From positions 16,015-80,014 of the forward strand of contig NW_001914907.1 of the NCBI RefSeq assembly GCF_000208925.1: DNA of 64,000 nucleotides. The letters run 5' to 3'. Numbering within the stretch: the first letter of the stretch is position 1; each line of letters opens with the position of its first letter. Source of the DNA: Entamoeba histolytica HM-1:IMSS. Its lineage: Eukaryota > Evosea > Mastigamoebida > Endamoebidae. The notes under the pieces were generated by a model. The model did not search any database. It saw nothing but the letters and a program-made list of their open reading frames with translations, and had not been told where the DNA came from. Shown here in pieces: positions 28,601-37,763 of this stretch. The translations under genes and the position numbers were made by a program.

Positions 28601-31538
28601 CAGATGTTTCAGTTCCATTAGTATAATGTAACAAAAATACTTGACTACCAACTGAAACAATAGAAGTATATCTTGGATCTTCTTTTTCATATAAAGTATT
28701 TTTTAAGTCTATTTCATTTATTTTAAGTGTAAGATCTATTATTTTACTATCCATATTTAACTGAACATTTAATCCATCAAAATAACATATTGCTAAAACT
28801 GCTATTTCTGATTGGAAAATGGTATAGAAATGAGATAAATTGATATTAATATTATATATATAATTTGTAGTTGAATCACTTTCAGGTAACATTGTTAATG
28901 ACATAGAAAAAATAATAATTTCACTAATTATTTGAGGTTCATAAATAAGAGTAAAAGTATCAATAGCAACATCAACACTAACTTTATTTTCAATAACTTT
29001 AATACTACATTGTAAAAATGGTTGTTCAATTCCTATTTGAAATCCTCTTTCTTCTTTTAAATGTTTTTGTATTGTTTTGGATTGTATATCAGACGTAACT
29101 AAATACGGTATTTCTGTATTATAGCCATTATCCATTATTAACTGACCTAAACTAATATTAATAGTAACTGCAGATGGTGTTACATTCACTCCAAATATAC
29201 TTCGTTCTATTTTAACAGAAGTCATTGTTGATTCTTCAGTTATATCATTCATCCTAGATAATAATACATGAAATAAAGGAATATTAATATCAGCAATAAA
29301 ATATGAAAGTTCAGATTGTTTTTTAACTAATTCTTTTACTAAAACAACGTCTATATCTTCAGTTTGATTTGTATTAATAGTAGTTTCATTATCACTTGGG
29401 AAGAAAGATAATAAAAGATAAATATATGCAATAAGTTTATCATACTTTCTTTTACTTAATTGTGCAATAAATGGATCAATATTAATTCCTAATTTAATTT
29501 TAGGTATTGGTTCTGAAGAATAAAGTGTTGATAATTGAAGAGTAGCTCCAGTTTTTTGAACAACAATATTTTTTTTAGAATCAAATTGGTCTTGAATAGA
29601 ATCTAAAAATTTAATTAAAACATCGTCTATTCTAATATCGTAATTTTGATAATTCTCATCTCTTTGTGAATTAGTTATTTTTACATTTCCTAATTGAAAT
29701 AAAGCAATATTATTATCCATTCCTTTTTCTTTTCCATCATAATAAAAATATATTACTGGTGCAGTTAAATTAATTCTAATATCTAATAAAGGTGGTTCAT
29801 CAGCAAATATATCTATTTGACTTGCAGCAGAAGAATATAATTGTTGTAATTGATATTCAGCAAATTGTTTAACATAATTTAAATTAAGGTTTGATGGTAA
29901 TGTCAAAAAATCTACTAAAGAATCAAAAAATCCTTTAGAACAATTAATTACAGATGGTGCACAGTCTATACTAATAATCGCATCACAATGTTTATCAATA
30001 GGACTTTCTTCAAATTCCATTTTAAATGATTTTTCATCTGACAACTTAGTCCAAATTTTACCAAGACCAACTTTATTTTCTTTCACTTCTCCATTATCAA
30101 AACTAAGATTAAGTTTTAGTCCAATTACTCGAGCCTCAAAACCAATATTCATCTTCTCTATTTTCATTTTACAAACAATCTTATCTTCATCAATTAATTT
30201 AAATTGTATTTTTTGTATTATTGTTTTAATCTCAAATACAATTGTTTCAGGTGGTAATGAATATTCTTCATGTTTATAATCAATAGCATTATATATTTGA
30301 TTAATAGCTTCTTCACTTAATTCAGGTACTTGATATCCAAATCCAAACCATCCTCTTGTTGATTCATATATTTTTTTCTCTTCGGAAACAATTTTATAAG
30401 CAATTTGCCTAAGATAACAAATTTCTTGATTTCTTAATTGATTTTCTATTAAATTATATTCTTCTATTTCATCATTTGTTGCTGGTATCACCCATGGAAT
30501 TTTTCTAACTTTCTTAAATAATTCAATAAACCGTTCTCGTTGTGTAGAACAAAAGTCAAACCTAATAGGATTTTTCTCTTCTTCTCTTTCTCTTAGATAA
30601 TCCCTAGTAGCAATAAATGCAAATTTCCACCATTTTTTAGGTTGTTCTAATGCAGAAACTGTAGGACGACAATATAAATATTTAATTGTTTGAGTGTAAT
30701 TAGTCATTCGTTCTACTATATGCATTACATTACTATATTGTTTCTTGTTTAATGAAAAAAAAATTTGTTGTATTTCACCTCCAAGAGTAACTTTGTGTCT
30801 CATTGTTTTTTCAATAGAAAGATTAAATTGAAAGGATGGAATTGTTGCTAACACTGTTTTATTCATTAAATCAAATGAATTTAATCCTTTTTCATTTTGT
30901 TGTTCAGATTCTTTATCATTCATTTCATTTAATTCATCATATAAAATAATACTGAGGTTATTAAGTTGACATACTTTGTTAATGGTATCTGTGATAGACA
31001 TACTATTTTTTACAACAATTGAATTTAAATGAAACCCAATAATACCTTCATTTTCGTCACCTTTATAAATGAAATTTATATCCTCTATTTCTAATTCTAA
31101 ATTTTCTATAATTTTATTTACAAGAGTTGTCCAAACCCCTGACTCATCTCCACCTGCCTTTGTTTCAGCAATTTGTTGAATTATTTCAAATCTATCAATA
31201 ATTTCTTTTCTATGTTCTTTCTTTTTTAAATCATATTGTTCTGCATCAAATACAAAAACTGTTTGTGGTTGTGAAATTATATGAAGTCCTTTAATTTTAA
31301 TTTTAAATGGATCTGTTTTAATACTTTTCCAAGGAACTTCAACTTCTAATGTTTTTAAAATCCCTTTTGAAATAATAACTGGTAAATTAAATGCAGAACA
31401 TGCATCTTTTTTTACTTGAAGATTCTTTAACTGAACATTTCCATTCCAAAGTGATACACTTACTGAATTTACGTCAAGGTCTTCAATGTATTTTCCAATA
31501 GTTTTGGTAAGAAAATCTGCAATAAGACTTTCAAACAT
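22620..31538 (-). CDS. VPS13: VPS13-family bridge-like lipid transfer protein
   Basis: A single uninterrupted 2972-residue frame. The first 110 residues form the chorein_N domain (FESLIADFLTKTIGKYIED, then WNGNVQLKNLQVK), the hallmark of VPS13 and ATG2. The middle consists of long beta-rich RBG-type repeats, interrupted near residues 1340-1420 by an Asn/Ser/Glu-rich linker. Around residues 1950-2450 is the VAB-like region. Residues about 2710-2850 are glycine-rich amphipathic segments (KGTESLLLHSIHG, GVSGFVGGVGKGLIG) of the ATG2_C/APT1 type, followed by a C-terminal PH-like domain. By family it makes a hydrophobic groove that channels phospholipids between organelles at contact sites. With Entamoeba lacking typical mitochondria, likely partners are ER, endosomes and phagosomes (inference). 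Length is normal for the family (about 3000). Confidence 0.93.
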   Translation of the reverse strand: MFESLIADFLTKTIGKYIEDLDVNSVSVSLWNGNVQLKNLQVKKDACSAFNLPVIISKGILKTLEVEVPWKSIKTDPFKIKIKGLHIISQPQTVFVFDAEQYDLKKKEHRKEIIDRFEIIQQIAETKAGGDESGVWTTLVNKIIENLELEIEDINFIYKGDENEGIIGFHLNSIVVKNSMSITDTINKVCQLNNLSIILYDELNEMNDKESEQQNEKGLNSFDLMNKTVLATIPSFQFNLSIEKTMRHKVTLGGEIQQIFFSLNKKQYSNVMHIVERMTNYTQTIKYLYCRPTVSALEQPKKWWKFAFIATRDYLREREEEKNPIRFDFCSTQRERFIELFKKVRKIPWVIPATNDEIEEYNLIENQLRNQEICYLRQIAYKIVSEEKKIYESTRGWFGFGYQVPELSEEAINQIYNAIDYKHEEYSLPPETIVFEIKTIIQKIQFKLIDEDKIVCKMKIEKMNIGFEARVIGLKLNLSFDNGEVKENKVGLGKIWTKLSDEKSFKMEFEESPIDKHCDAIISIDCAPSVINCSKGFFDSLVDFLTLPSNLNLNYVKQFAEYQLQQLYSSAASQIDIFADEPPLLDIRINLTAPVIYFYYDGKEKGMDNNIALFQLGNVKITNSQRDENYQNYDIRIDDVLIKFLDSIQDQFDSKKNIVVQKTGATLQLSTLYSSEPIPKIKLGINIDPFIAQLSKRKYDKLIAYIYLLLSFFPSDNETTINTNQTEDIDVVLVKELVKKQSELSYFIADINIPLFHVLLSRMNDITEESTMTSVKIERSIFGVNVTPSAVTINISLGQLIMDNGYNTEIPYLVTSDIQSKTIQKHLKEERGFQIGIEQPFLQCSIKVIENKVSVDVAIDTFTLIYEPQIISEIIIFSMSLTMLPESDSTTNYIYNININLSHFYTIFQSEIAVLAICYFDGLNVQLNMDSKIIDLTLKINEIDLKNTLYEKEDPRYTSIVSVGSQVFLLHYTNGTETSDILELKIGEVICNYVMNDFFKIINVIYNDQVKKAIDLTSVQKKIEEQYEYLKKTVTSSLLDIKKEPRKTTDIKIKAPTLIAYLPSGQVIVRIGAINIEDGNNGWEILFDKMKITTNINRKKDRCINDFTFSVNIPLVEEGKQPTIITEFPCADIALSPNQFKLLLDFVKTFFSSDQSNEESQSIKRIELCKLPPISKNINLSIGISIKQFEISIKEDCDIPNGVSKLSLINFIGNVDLTDNSYAMFHFTTDNLMIIDTRTKVEMEEYRNIFKKSKIDKILTVVGNYSIQYGNIQSNLDIYSSSLILTPQFITKLINTLNIMFDGNDIILVNPNDILLHPSTKVVVNCKTEENIQQSEIEESTNNFTENQSIINSKPNSNISSPHKNTIPINLNNSNKSELINSQYVKENLIHLGDDQDSFKNTFINKGLKRKSQKPSEIIKYLNEACPMEMTFAEVILVLKANYEWSYPQYVCEYICEELVKIGVLVPTIPMGRHIPNIDSSITYVTCNIPNIDTFHIDLTSFQPCRPISSAISPDQIHVFTISLHDTAIIAVQDDSPDTALLHVTIDATICHTVTQCGSTSLAELNIIDVRSCFSRGHHFDLKKGIQLSQGISLSTSIIREGWDNWFGIRGSVTVNNAELITTFSDWKLILYFINLLGKFGGETNYEIDSECSIRIDLNGFKLIVGNPLRKDPLFRMKIPSATVVYRSRNDDSILRVLGQIKVDGYNPQTREYDVMLEKTLMEFSRRSVVDCIQGSVVTRVLTNIDLGNIECILTVDLMKEMKRVFQTDFWTPKEENLDFIPIQFIDEYSAYEKDSLMVSITNCGVLKLNNKLQHFENMTLKREYTELKKCMVFTPEGEGIEVPIICEGEYVHKLRSGYLVISVIIQQDSSKIIKFSSLLAIQNDFEEELFISIQIPNPIKINKLKNNNLRGLFDTPRHRLGSNNVVKSCHSTNIEATPRPRLFSTSDKSSDKFTQQNNDVPQLKNLLNVEDNHDEESQDDIPDFIEVQASIPSKGIFYVPPQFFNGQISLCSSRLSNYKMPLKDLMTEKYVEVNSSKCILTRISTREIVGFVQTTISLAPSLIVTNLLPMPFSLKTPTSVFPVRSLSSISTFINPDSPVFITIAGYNETLIPKSGELKIFGKCKGYNSIRYFWDIGTLRIDAEEWVFNRSFIPLKFSLDKKNYIGGKIGLRNNSQPLPITRFSKPLYIGTGNSWSRALLLEKAEEVIRIIENGITYDLVVGISIIDGIARQITIRPAFMAVNDLGCELYCSVGSNYKDVIIIPPKGSIPIYGSFSISSSINVSIRCKGPWCRVPIDKDTHFQLLLLTKENGSIEEGQATTISIHYQQSVIIHFQEIQETSKYVIENDTDYSIIFKHIHSDEQTQIEPRKSQPVVFPNTSHISTIQIKSEFSINEFVTYSLDNPEVYEAKAGIHGIVYPYTWIFNGVNKLVFTDKWEKMKGDIGGLIRKEKMNTTEFNITINKLGIDLIDEDREELAYISLKDITYNKQGTLFKNKHRLFIGPIQVDSNARDCSVAVPFVSKGINICVDIVSQQNNTYKHIPHCFIQFQNMFISLETPFLNRIIHLIRLFSNPKDNKSLQIEIPKLYIEPIPYSNSQTITFETLQISPVDIILNTMLSSSSLLNIGYNSFTAPLLMIGNSLLTIKSARIHLNDFISNKLSATPERLSLFFIDFYRSQAIQQLLLAVSSMEFIGAPGVLVHSVYDGITDFITIPQKEKHSGNGIATGLAKGTESLLLHSIHGISSTAASISNTFGNLTASLTFDEDYIKERERKKKPFSASEGMAQGLGCVVNGIVDGVKGVITQPIKGAQTKGVSGFVGGVGKGLIGVVLKPTGGVVDFVSKMTEGIAEESGDIIPRSRIPRVGNKRRRIMSYNEEEAKIAWILQRKGLGDFVIYVTIDDIWVVLTETSFVMMKESGVMVSRLFQDLSIKVGPKTVTFSHFGHQLLTVSYRQGKHMRNFIRTSQQFIKQTND

Positions 31539-32431
31539 TTTAAAAAATAGATCTTTTTAAGTTAGTCTGTTTTCATTCATAAATTTTCTTCTTTATTTAT
31601 TTTTTATGATTAATTTTTAAAGAACAGTCAATGTATGTAATTATTAAATCTTTAAACAATTTTTCATTTCTGTTTCTTCTTGCTTTATTTTTTAATTTCT
31701 TTTAATTAGTGTTAAAAAAATTATTGGATTATACTATCTTAAAAAATAAAGAAAACACATAAATCACTCTCTAAGTATATCTTTTAAATGGTTTTGTAAA
31801 TTCTTTCAATTGAAGCTATTTACTTTTTTAACAATGACCATTTTTGAAAATAGTATACTTTGGAATTATTATTGGTTCTAATACTTTTCTATGAAGAATC
31901 AAAAGTATTTTAATGACTTGATTGAACTTTATAATTGCTTTAGGTTATTCATGAAAAAAGAAATTCTATTTCTTTTTGAAGTTAATTAAACAAAAAGTAG
32001 TAAACTAAGAAAGAATGACTCTATTTTCTTGAAATTATTCATTGAAACATCTATTCTTTTTTTAAATTAGTTCTTATAAAATAAAACATCTTTTATTTAT
32101 CTCATTAACTGAGTTTATACTTTAATGTGTTAATAAAAGGAATATCATCAATCCTTTGTAGAGATAAAATTATTTGTCTATTAATTTGATACAATAAGTG
32201 TCAAAAGAATAAGTTTTATAATAATTGGTTTTATTCAAAAAAAAAAAAAATCAAAAAGAATAAATTATTCTGTAATTATTAAACTCTAATATAAAATGCA
32301 ATCCGCTTTAATGGAAAAAAAACACAGAACAGAAGAGTTTAATTTCTTCTATTTTATTCTAAATGACAGAACGGATGAAAATAGAAGTTGAAAACCATAT
32401 ATAATAAAATTAATCATCTTAAAAAATCAAA
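31539..32431. other. AT-rich divergent spacer
   Basis: Nearly 900 bases between the VPS13 start and the surface-protein start. No reading frame, repeat or consensus promoter box stands out. A 13-base A run lies near 32238-32250. Confidence 0.5.
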
Positions 32432-33019
32432 ATGTTCTTTATCCTCTTAATCGCTACTTGTTTTGCAGAAAAAATTATGATCACAGAAAAGATGGGTGTT
32501 AACCAACTTCCAGTTGAATACAAAATTATTGATACCTCTGTCTGTTATATTGATGATTCTAAAGGTAATGAATATATAAAATACAGCACTAGTGCATCAG
32601 GACAATGTACTAAAACCGAGTATTCTGATAGTTCTTGTCTTACAATGAAAAAAACAGAATTCGTTTCTGGTATTGTTACTCCATTTAGTGGTAATTTACC
32701 TACTTATATTGCATATACTACTAAAGATTTAAAGTCATGCCCAAATACATTTAATGAAAACGCTCCAATTATCAGAAAATACATTACTTCTAACTGCTAT
32801 TTCGATTCTGATGATTCCTATAATTCAAAAAGACATGGAATTAAAGATGGACAAATTGTCACTGTTAAATTTAAAGATGCTCAGTGCACTGATTCTGGTC
32901 GTATTGATGATTATGACGAAGAATGTGGAAGATGTGATGATGGAGAATATACATGGTGTAAAGATGGTGCATTTTCTATTGTTTCAATTATTGCACTAAT
33001 GTTATTTTTCCTATTTTAA
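32432..33019 (+). CDS. Small secreted Cys-rich protein with GPI-type tail
   Basis: A 195-residue protein with a short signal peptide (residues 1-12, cleavage probably after CFA), a Ser/Thr/Cys-rich ectodomain and a hydrophobic end (SIVSIIALMLFFLF) with no basic residues after it. That is the pattern of a GPI-anchor addition signal. The last cysteines form a module: KFKDAQC, about 13 residues, then ECGRCDDGEYTWC. The same module with similar spacing occurs at the end of the 579-residue protein at 61056. I do not recognise a named family. It is most likely a surface or secreted protein of trophozoites or cysts. Function unknown. Confidence 0.75.
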   Translation: MFFILLIATCFAEKIMITEKMGVNQLPVEYKIIDTSVCYIDDSKGNEYIKYSTSASGQCTKTEYSDSSCLTMKKTEFVSGIVTPFSGNLPTYIAYTTKDLKSCPNTFNENAPIIRKYITSNCYFDSDDSYNSKRHGIKDGQIVTVKFKDAQCTDSGRIDDYDEECGRCDDGEYTWCKDGAFSIVSIIALMLFFLF

Positions 33020-33094
33020 TTGAATTAAGTTGTGAAAATATGATATTGTTTAAAATGTAAAATAATTAACCCATAAAATAGTCAATCAAAAATA

Positions 33095-33877
33095 TTATCT
33101 TTTCTTGTAAAGACAAGGTGAAAGATGTACTTTCTTCTTTAGTTTTTCCATTTGATTTTGGTTTAACACATAATTGTTTGCATTTTTACGAAAAACTAAC
33201 ATCACAAAAACATTGTTTTCATCTTCTTTGATCGTGACAAATCCAAGTTGTTCAATTCCATTGATAAACCCTTTAATTGATTTTAGTCGACTAATTGGTT
33301 CTGCAATGATCATTAGTCCATTAGGCTTTAATATGCGAAACCCTTCTTTTAAGAATAAATGGAAGTCTGTTCCCATTAATGATAAACAAAATACAACTGC
33401 ATCACTCCATCCTTTTTGAATGGGTACTTTTGTGATATTTGCTACTTTGACTCGTTCATTTGCTTTGTATAGATCAAATGATTCTACTGTTCTGTCTTGG
33501 CATTCAAGTGATAGTCGTGCTTCTCCACATCCCATATCAACAATATGTTGAAGTTCTTTATTCTTTTTAATATATTCAATAATTGCATCTAATGGATTGA
33601 CAGGCCAATGCTCAACTTGTTTGGCATACCCTTGATGGTATTCTTCAAATAATTCTGGCTTTTCTTCAAATAAGTGTTTTGCTTGGTCACCACGTGATGT
33701 ATAGAGTAGTTCATTGATATATCTAAACTTTGATCCTTCAAGATCATTTGCAAACGACTCTATCAATGTCCCTTGTTTCTTTCCTCCACTTTTCTTTGGT
33801 TTTCTTTCTTCTTTTGCTTTTAGTATTCCACTTTGCTTTCCTCCTGCCAATACCTTCTTCTTTCTCTTCCCTTCCAT
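33095..33877 (-). CDS. RRP8: Rrp8 rRNA adenine N1-methyltransferase (nucleomethylin family)
   Basis: This 260-residue protein matches Rrp8. Characteristic segments are GYAKQVEHWPVNPLD (Rrp8 has G-F-x-x-Q-V-x-x-W-P-V-N-P), the SAM-binding IVDMGCGEARL, VFCLSLMGTDFHLFLKE and RILKPNGLMIIAE. The N-terminal 55 residues are Lys/Gly-rich, as expected for a nucleolar RNA-binding extension. By family it methylates N1 of an adenine in helix 25.1 of the large-subunit rRNA. The start is the ATG at 33877; the frame is open upstream only from a TTG. It converges with the small surface-protein gene, with 75 bases between stops. Confidence 0.9.
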   Translation of the reverse strand: MEGKRKKKVLAGGKQSGILKAKEERKPKKSGGKKQGTLIESFANDLEGSKFRYINELLYTSRGDQAKHLFEEKPELFEEYHQGYAKQVEHWPVNPLDAIIEYIKKNKELQHIVDMGCGEARLSLECQDRTVESFDLYKANERVKVANITKVPIQKGWSDAVVFCLSLMGTDFHLFLKEGFRILKPNGLMIIAEPISRLKSIKGFINGIEQLGFVTIKEDENNVFVMLVFRKNANNYVLNQNQMEKLKKKVHLSPCLYKKR

Positions 33878-34626
33878 TTGTTTTTTCTGTTTCTTTTTTA
33901 TTTTTCCTTTTCTTCTTAAACTTAAAAACAATGGTATTTATCTAAACCTCCTTCTTTCTTTAACACCATAACACATTATCATATCTTTTCACTCTTCTAA
34001 TTACCATTACACCTTGTCATATCCATTTTGTTTTGAATGTATTTATGAACAAAAACAACAGCTAATTGAATATGTATCAACTATCATTCATCCCAAACAA
34101 CCATTATGCATGAATAAAGTAAAACACATTCATTTATTAACACAACACAAGTAAATCATTCAATAATTATATGAATATTAAGAGTTGAAAGTATCACAAA
34201 CGTTCTGTAGAGGGATAGTATTATTACATTGAATAAACAATAAATAATGACATAAAACACTCACAAAATAAGAAGTTATAATTACATGAATAAGAAGAAA
34301 ATGAATAAGAAGAAAATGAAGAAGAAGAAAAGTAGAGTAATGAAAAAGAAACATAAAAAGAAGTTATAAATGATAAGAAGACATGTCACTTGAAAGAGAA
34401 AAGTGGTTAAGAATAATCACCGAAAAGAAAAACGAAATATAACAAGAATAAAGGAAAGTAATTAAAAGGGTAATAAAACAAGAAAGAAATGAAGAAAGAG
34501 AATAAAATGAAAGAACAAAAACGAAAAGATCAAGAGTAAGAAAGATAAAAGTAAAAAGGAGTAGAAGAAAGAAATTTAGGAGATTAATAATACTTAACAA
34601 CACCATCAACTTGAAAAAAGCAAATA
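33878..34626. other. Spacer with purine-rich plus-strand tract
   Basis: About 750 bases between divergent genes. From about 34280 to 34610 the plus strand is almost only A and G, with irregular GAAGAAAAT-type units. The apparent hydrophobic frames on the minus strand (F/L/S-rich) are a by-product of this composition. No gene or clear core promoter seen. Confidence 0.5.
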
Positions 34627-35292
34627 ATGTTTAATCCATTTAAGTTCGAAATCGAAGAAGCAAAAGAACAAGGGATTAGAAATTATACTCTTCCACCTGA
34701 AATTAAAATTAATGGTGATGAAAATAGAGTATGTAAGACACCTATTGAAAAAAGAATTCCTGTTTTAAGAGCATCAAGAGAAGCTCGAAACAATTTCACA
34801 CTTCAACAAACACTTTGTATTTGTCTTTTAAGTAGATGGTGTCGTATAACTATTAAAAAACCAACTAGAAGAAGTTGTGTAACTGAACAATTCTTCAGAA
34901 TTAATTCAATTGAACATGAAGAAGATAAAATAGATGTTTATTCATTCCTTAAAAAACGATGTAATGAAATGTATTTATTTGACATTCAACGAGGAGTGAG
35001 TGAGAAAACAGCAATACGGAGATATCAAAACAATAAAAAGATCGAAGTTATTCATTTAATGGAAGATATTCTTCGAGAATATGGAGTTGAATTAGAAACT
35101 AAAACAACAGAAGGAAAATCAGGAATTAACAGACTTGAAAATATCACTGGAATTTATACTTCAAATCAAGTCATTTCATTTGATGATTTAATCGTTGATT
35201 TAATTAAAATTAATCATATCTTACTCAACAATGTTCTTCAAAGTAATGGAGAACTTATCATTAATCAAAATGAATTCTCTTTCAACTTCTAA
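34627..35292 (+). CDS. Unknown Entamoeba family protein (SEKT/EYG), member B
   Basis: A 221-residue protein related to the one at 12484-13122. Conserved blocks are TIKKPTRRS (about residue 80), GVSEKTAIRRY (about 122) and MEDILREYGVEL (about 145). The N-terminal 40 residues are charged and not shared. There is no signal peptide, membrane span or cysteine cluster. I know of no named domain; the basic SEKT-x-x-RR block followed by an amphipathic helix would suit nucleic-acid or protein binding. The purine-rich tract ends just upstream. It converges with the eL30 gene with about 106 bases between stops. Confidence 0.75.
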   Translation: MFNPFKFEIEEAKEQGIRNYTLPPEIKINGDENRVCKTPIEKRIPVLRASREARNNFTLQQTLCICLLSRWCRITIKKPTRRSCVTEQFFRINSIEHEEDKIDVYSFLKKRCNEMYLFDIQRGVSEKTAIRRYQNNKKIEVIHLMEDILREYGVELETKTTEGKSGINRLENITGIYTSNQVISFDDLIVDLIKINHILLNNVLQSNGELIINQNEFSFNF

Positions 35293-35398
35293 TTTATTGT
35301 TTTTATCATTCTTTGTTGTTTTTTAATAAAAAAGAATTATTAAAAAATTATAAAAACAAAATCAAACAAAAGAAGAAATACGGTAAACAAGAGGTCAC

Positions 35399-35728
35399 TT
35401 ATTCAGAGGCTTTAAGAATATCAGAATCTCCACCATCAATAATTGAAAGGACAGAGACAGCGAAATATCTACCACAAGCAGTTCCAAGATCAACATTGGA
35501 ACCAGCATAGTGAACAACTTGAACTTTAGCAAGAACAGCATAGTATTCAATTTTAGCTCTTTCTAATGGTGGGCAGTTAGAAGAAATAATAACGAGTTTA
35601 CTCTTTCCATCACGGATGGTCTTAAGAGTAGCTTTGGTTCCAAGGACATATTTACCACTCTTAGTGACAAGGGCAAGTTTTGAATTAACTCCTTCTTGGG
35701 TTTTCTTGGCTTGTTTAGTGCTTGACAT
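35399..35728 (-). CDS. RPL30: Large-subunit ribosomal protein eL30
   Basis: A 109-residue protein of typical eL30 length. Recognisable segments are [35 protein letters not shown], and a final [17 protein letters not shown]. eL30 is part of the eukaryotic and archaeal 60S/50S subunit and, in some species, binds its own transcript. The short leader contains no consensus TATA-like box, common for housekeeping genes here. A strong call because the whole length matches the family. Confidence 0.96.
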   Translation of the reverse strand: MSSTKQAKKTQEGVNSKLALVTKSGKYVLGTKATLKTIRDGKSKLVIISSNCPPLERAKIEYYAVLAKVQVVHYAGSNVDLGTACGRYFAVSVLSIIDGGDSDILKASE

Positions 35729-36148
35729 CCTTTGGCACTATATTAGTTAAAAGGGTTCTTTTTACTATTTCTAAGGGTTTTAAAATAATTTTATAAAATA
35801 GTTTTATATATTATAATTTATAACATAATTTTTGATTATTTTTACAATAGAAATTCTTTTAATTTTTCTTATTGTAAAAATATATCAACATTAATTATTT
35901 TCATTAATATTATTCATGCTTTTCTTTTCTAGCTTTTATCACTTTTAATCTTATACTTTATAGGTGATCAACAAACTTTCAACAAATGCTTTTATTTCAA
36001 CATATGGACCATAACTTTTATGTAGAAATAAATGTTAAATATACTGTTAAATGAAATAGATAAGAACAGGTGCTAAAAACAGAATAATATCAAAAAAAGG
36101 ATGGATAAAAAAGTAAAACTTGAAAACAAATCTTTACAACAATAGAAG
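35729..36148. other. AT-rich divergent spacer
   Basis: 420 bases between eL30 and MOB1 starts. No frame, repeat or consensus promoter element noted. Confidence 0.5.
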
Positions 36149-36793
36149 ATGTTTGCAAAAAAGGGTCAAACAATGAGACCAAAGAAAAAATCAGAAAAAG
36201 GAACTTTGAGATATAATATTCAACAACTTGTAGAAGCAGGAATTAAATCTGGAGATTTGATTAATGCAGTCAAAGTCCCCAAAGGACAAAATGAATATGA
36301 ATGGATGTCTGTCAATTGTTTTGATTTCTTTGAAACAGTTCAATTAATTTATTCTTCTGTCAGTGACTTTTGTAATGAAACAACTTGTCCAATTATGAAT
36401 GCAGGTCCCTCAATTGAGTATTTATGGATTGTTGATAAAAAAGCTACTAGCTTACCAGCTCAGAAATATTGTGATGAATTATTTTCTTGGATCGCCAATA
36501 CATTTGATAATGAAAAAGTATTTCCAAAAGAATTTGGAGAAAAGCCACCAAAGAAGTTTATTGATATAATAACCAAAATATATAAAAGAATGTTTCGTGT
36601 ATATGCTCATATGTTCTATAGTCATATGGAGCATTTAAAGGAAGTAAAAATGGATGATATTGCTTTACAAAGTTTCAAACACTTTTTCTTTTTCTGTAGG
36701 GAATTTAACTTCTTATCTAAAGATGACATCGCTCCATTAGAATCAATGGTACAAGATTTATGCAGCCAAGCAGGTGTTTCTGTTTTTTCTTAA
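36149..36793 (+). CDS. MOB1: MOB1-like kinase activator
   Basis: A 214-residue Mob1/phocein-family protein, the normal length. The zinc site is intact: C75 and C80 (DFCNETTCPIMNAGP), H154 and H159 (VYAHMFYSHM). The C-terminal SFKHFFFFCREFNFLSKDD also matches Mob1. Mob1 proteins bind and activate NDR/LATS kinases in the mitotic-exit and Hippo pathways, acting at the cortex or spindle pole. The expected acidic surface recognised by NDR kinases cannot be judged from sequence alone. Single exon; leader short. Confidence 0.94.
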   Translation: MFAKKGQTMRPKKKSEKGTLRYNIQQLVEAGIKSGDLINAVKVPKGQNEYEWMSVNCFDFFETVQLIYSSVSDFCNETTCPIMNAGPSIEYLWIVDKKATSLPAQKYCDELFSWIANTFDNEKVFPKEFGEKPPKKFIDIITKIYKRMFRVYAHMFYSHMEHLKEVKMDDIALQSFKHFFFFCREFNFLSKDDIAPLESMVQDLCSQAGVSVFS

Positions 36794-37763
36794 CAATTTT
36801 TATTTTTCTTCTCAGAATTTTATTATTTTTTTTTTGTTATTTGAAAATTTTTTTCAAAATGATTTTTGAATTTTTCTTTTTAGTCAAAACTAATTAGATG
36901 AAGAATAATGATAAGTTTATCTTTCTTGGATTATGTTTTATAACAAAAAAAAATACTTATTATTGATATTTCTGAGACATAGCACAATAATTTAAAAATT
37001 AAAATAAATAATAGAACTTTCCAGAAAAAGATATTTATTATGAATTGTTATTAAAAAAGATAAATTACCTCTTAAAACATAAATCTGATGGAATTAATGA
37101 AAAAATTTTCCTTGTTTAATAAACAAGGTTGATAGTAATTAATATAAACTATTATGACTTAGACAAATGAATATAATAAATGATTAAAGAAAAGTTTTAA
37201 AGAATAAAAGTAACACAAAAATGTAAATAAAGTTATAAAAAAGAGAATCTTAGGATTGGTTTTATGACATTATTTGAGATTGGATTTAGTTTAAATCTTT
37301 TTAATAACATAAAGTTTCAATATTTTAATAAAGTTTAATTCATAGAAAAAACAAATAATTTTCCTGTTTAACACAATAAAAAATTAAAGAGTATAACTGA
37401 ATTTAATAAACTAAATGACTATAATGAAAAAGTTAATTTTCTATATTATTAATTATTTTTATTCAAATATAAATTATTAATTGATTTATCAGAGAATAAA
37501 CAAATTATAAGAATGAGTTGAATAAACAAATTAGTTGAGAGAGTCTAGTTGAATCATAAATTTTGTAGAAGTTAAATAGTCAAAGAAAGTAATTATTTAA
37601 AGGATTTTAAAGATAATATTATAAGGAAATTATTAATAGAAGAATATTATGTTATAAATAACAATAATGTATTTGTACTTCTAATTATTGAAAATCTAAG
37701 ATGAAGATTCAAAAAAATAACTTATTTAAATAAAATGTGGTTAGTAGTAAAATAATTACAACT
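36794..37763. other. AT-rich spacer between convergent genes
   Basis: About 970 bases with no recognisable feature. This is long for a convergent spacer here, so it could hold a non-coding transcript or decayed sequence, but nothing supports either. Confidence 0.45.

Noticed and set aside
33878..33931. 18-codon N-terminal extension of the Rrp8 gene
   Set aside because: Opens only from TTG; the first ATG is at 33877.
34364..34609. Minus-strand 81-codon hydrophobic frame next to the member-B gene
   Set aside because: Same reason: purine-rich tract on the plus strand.
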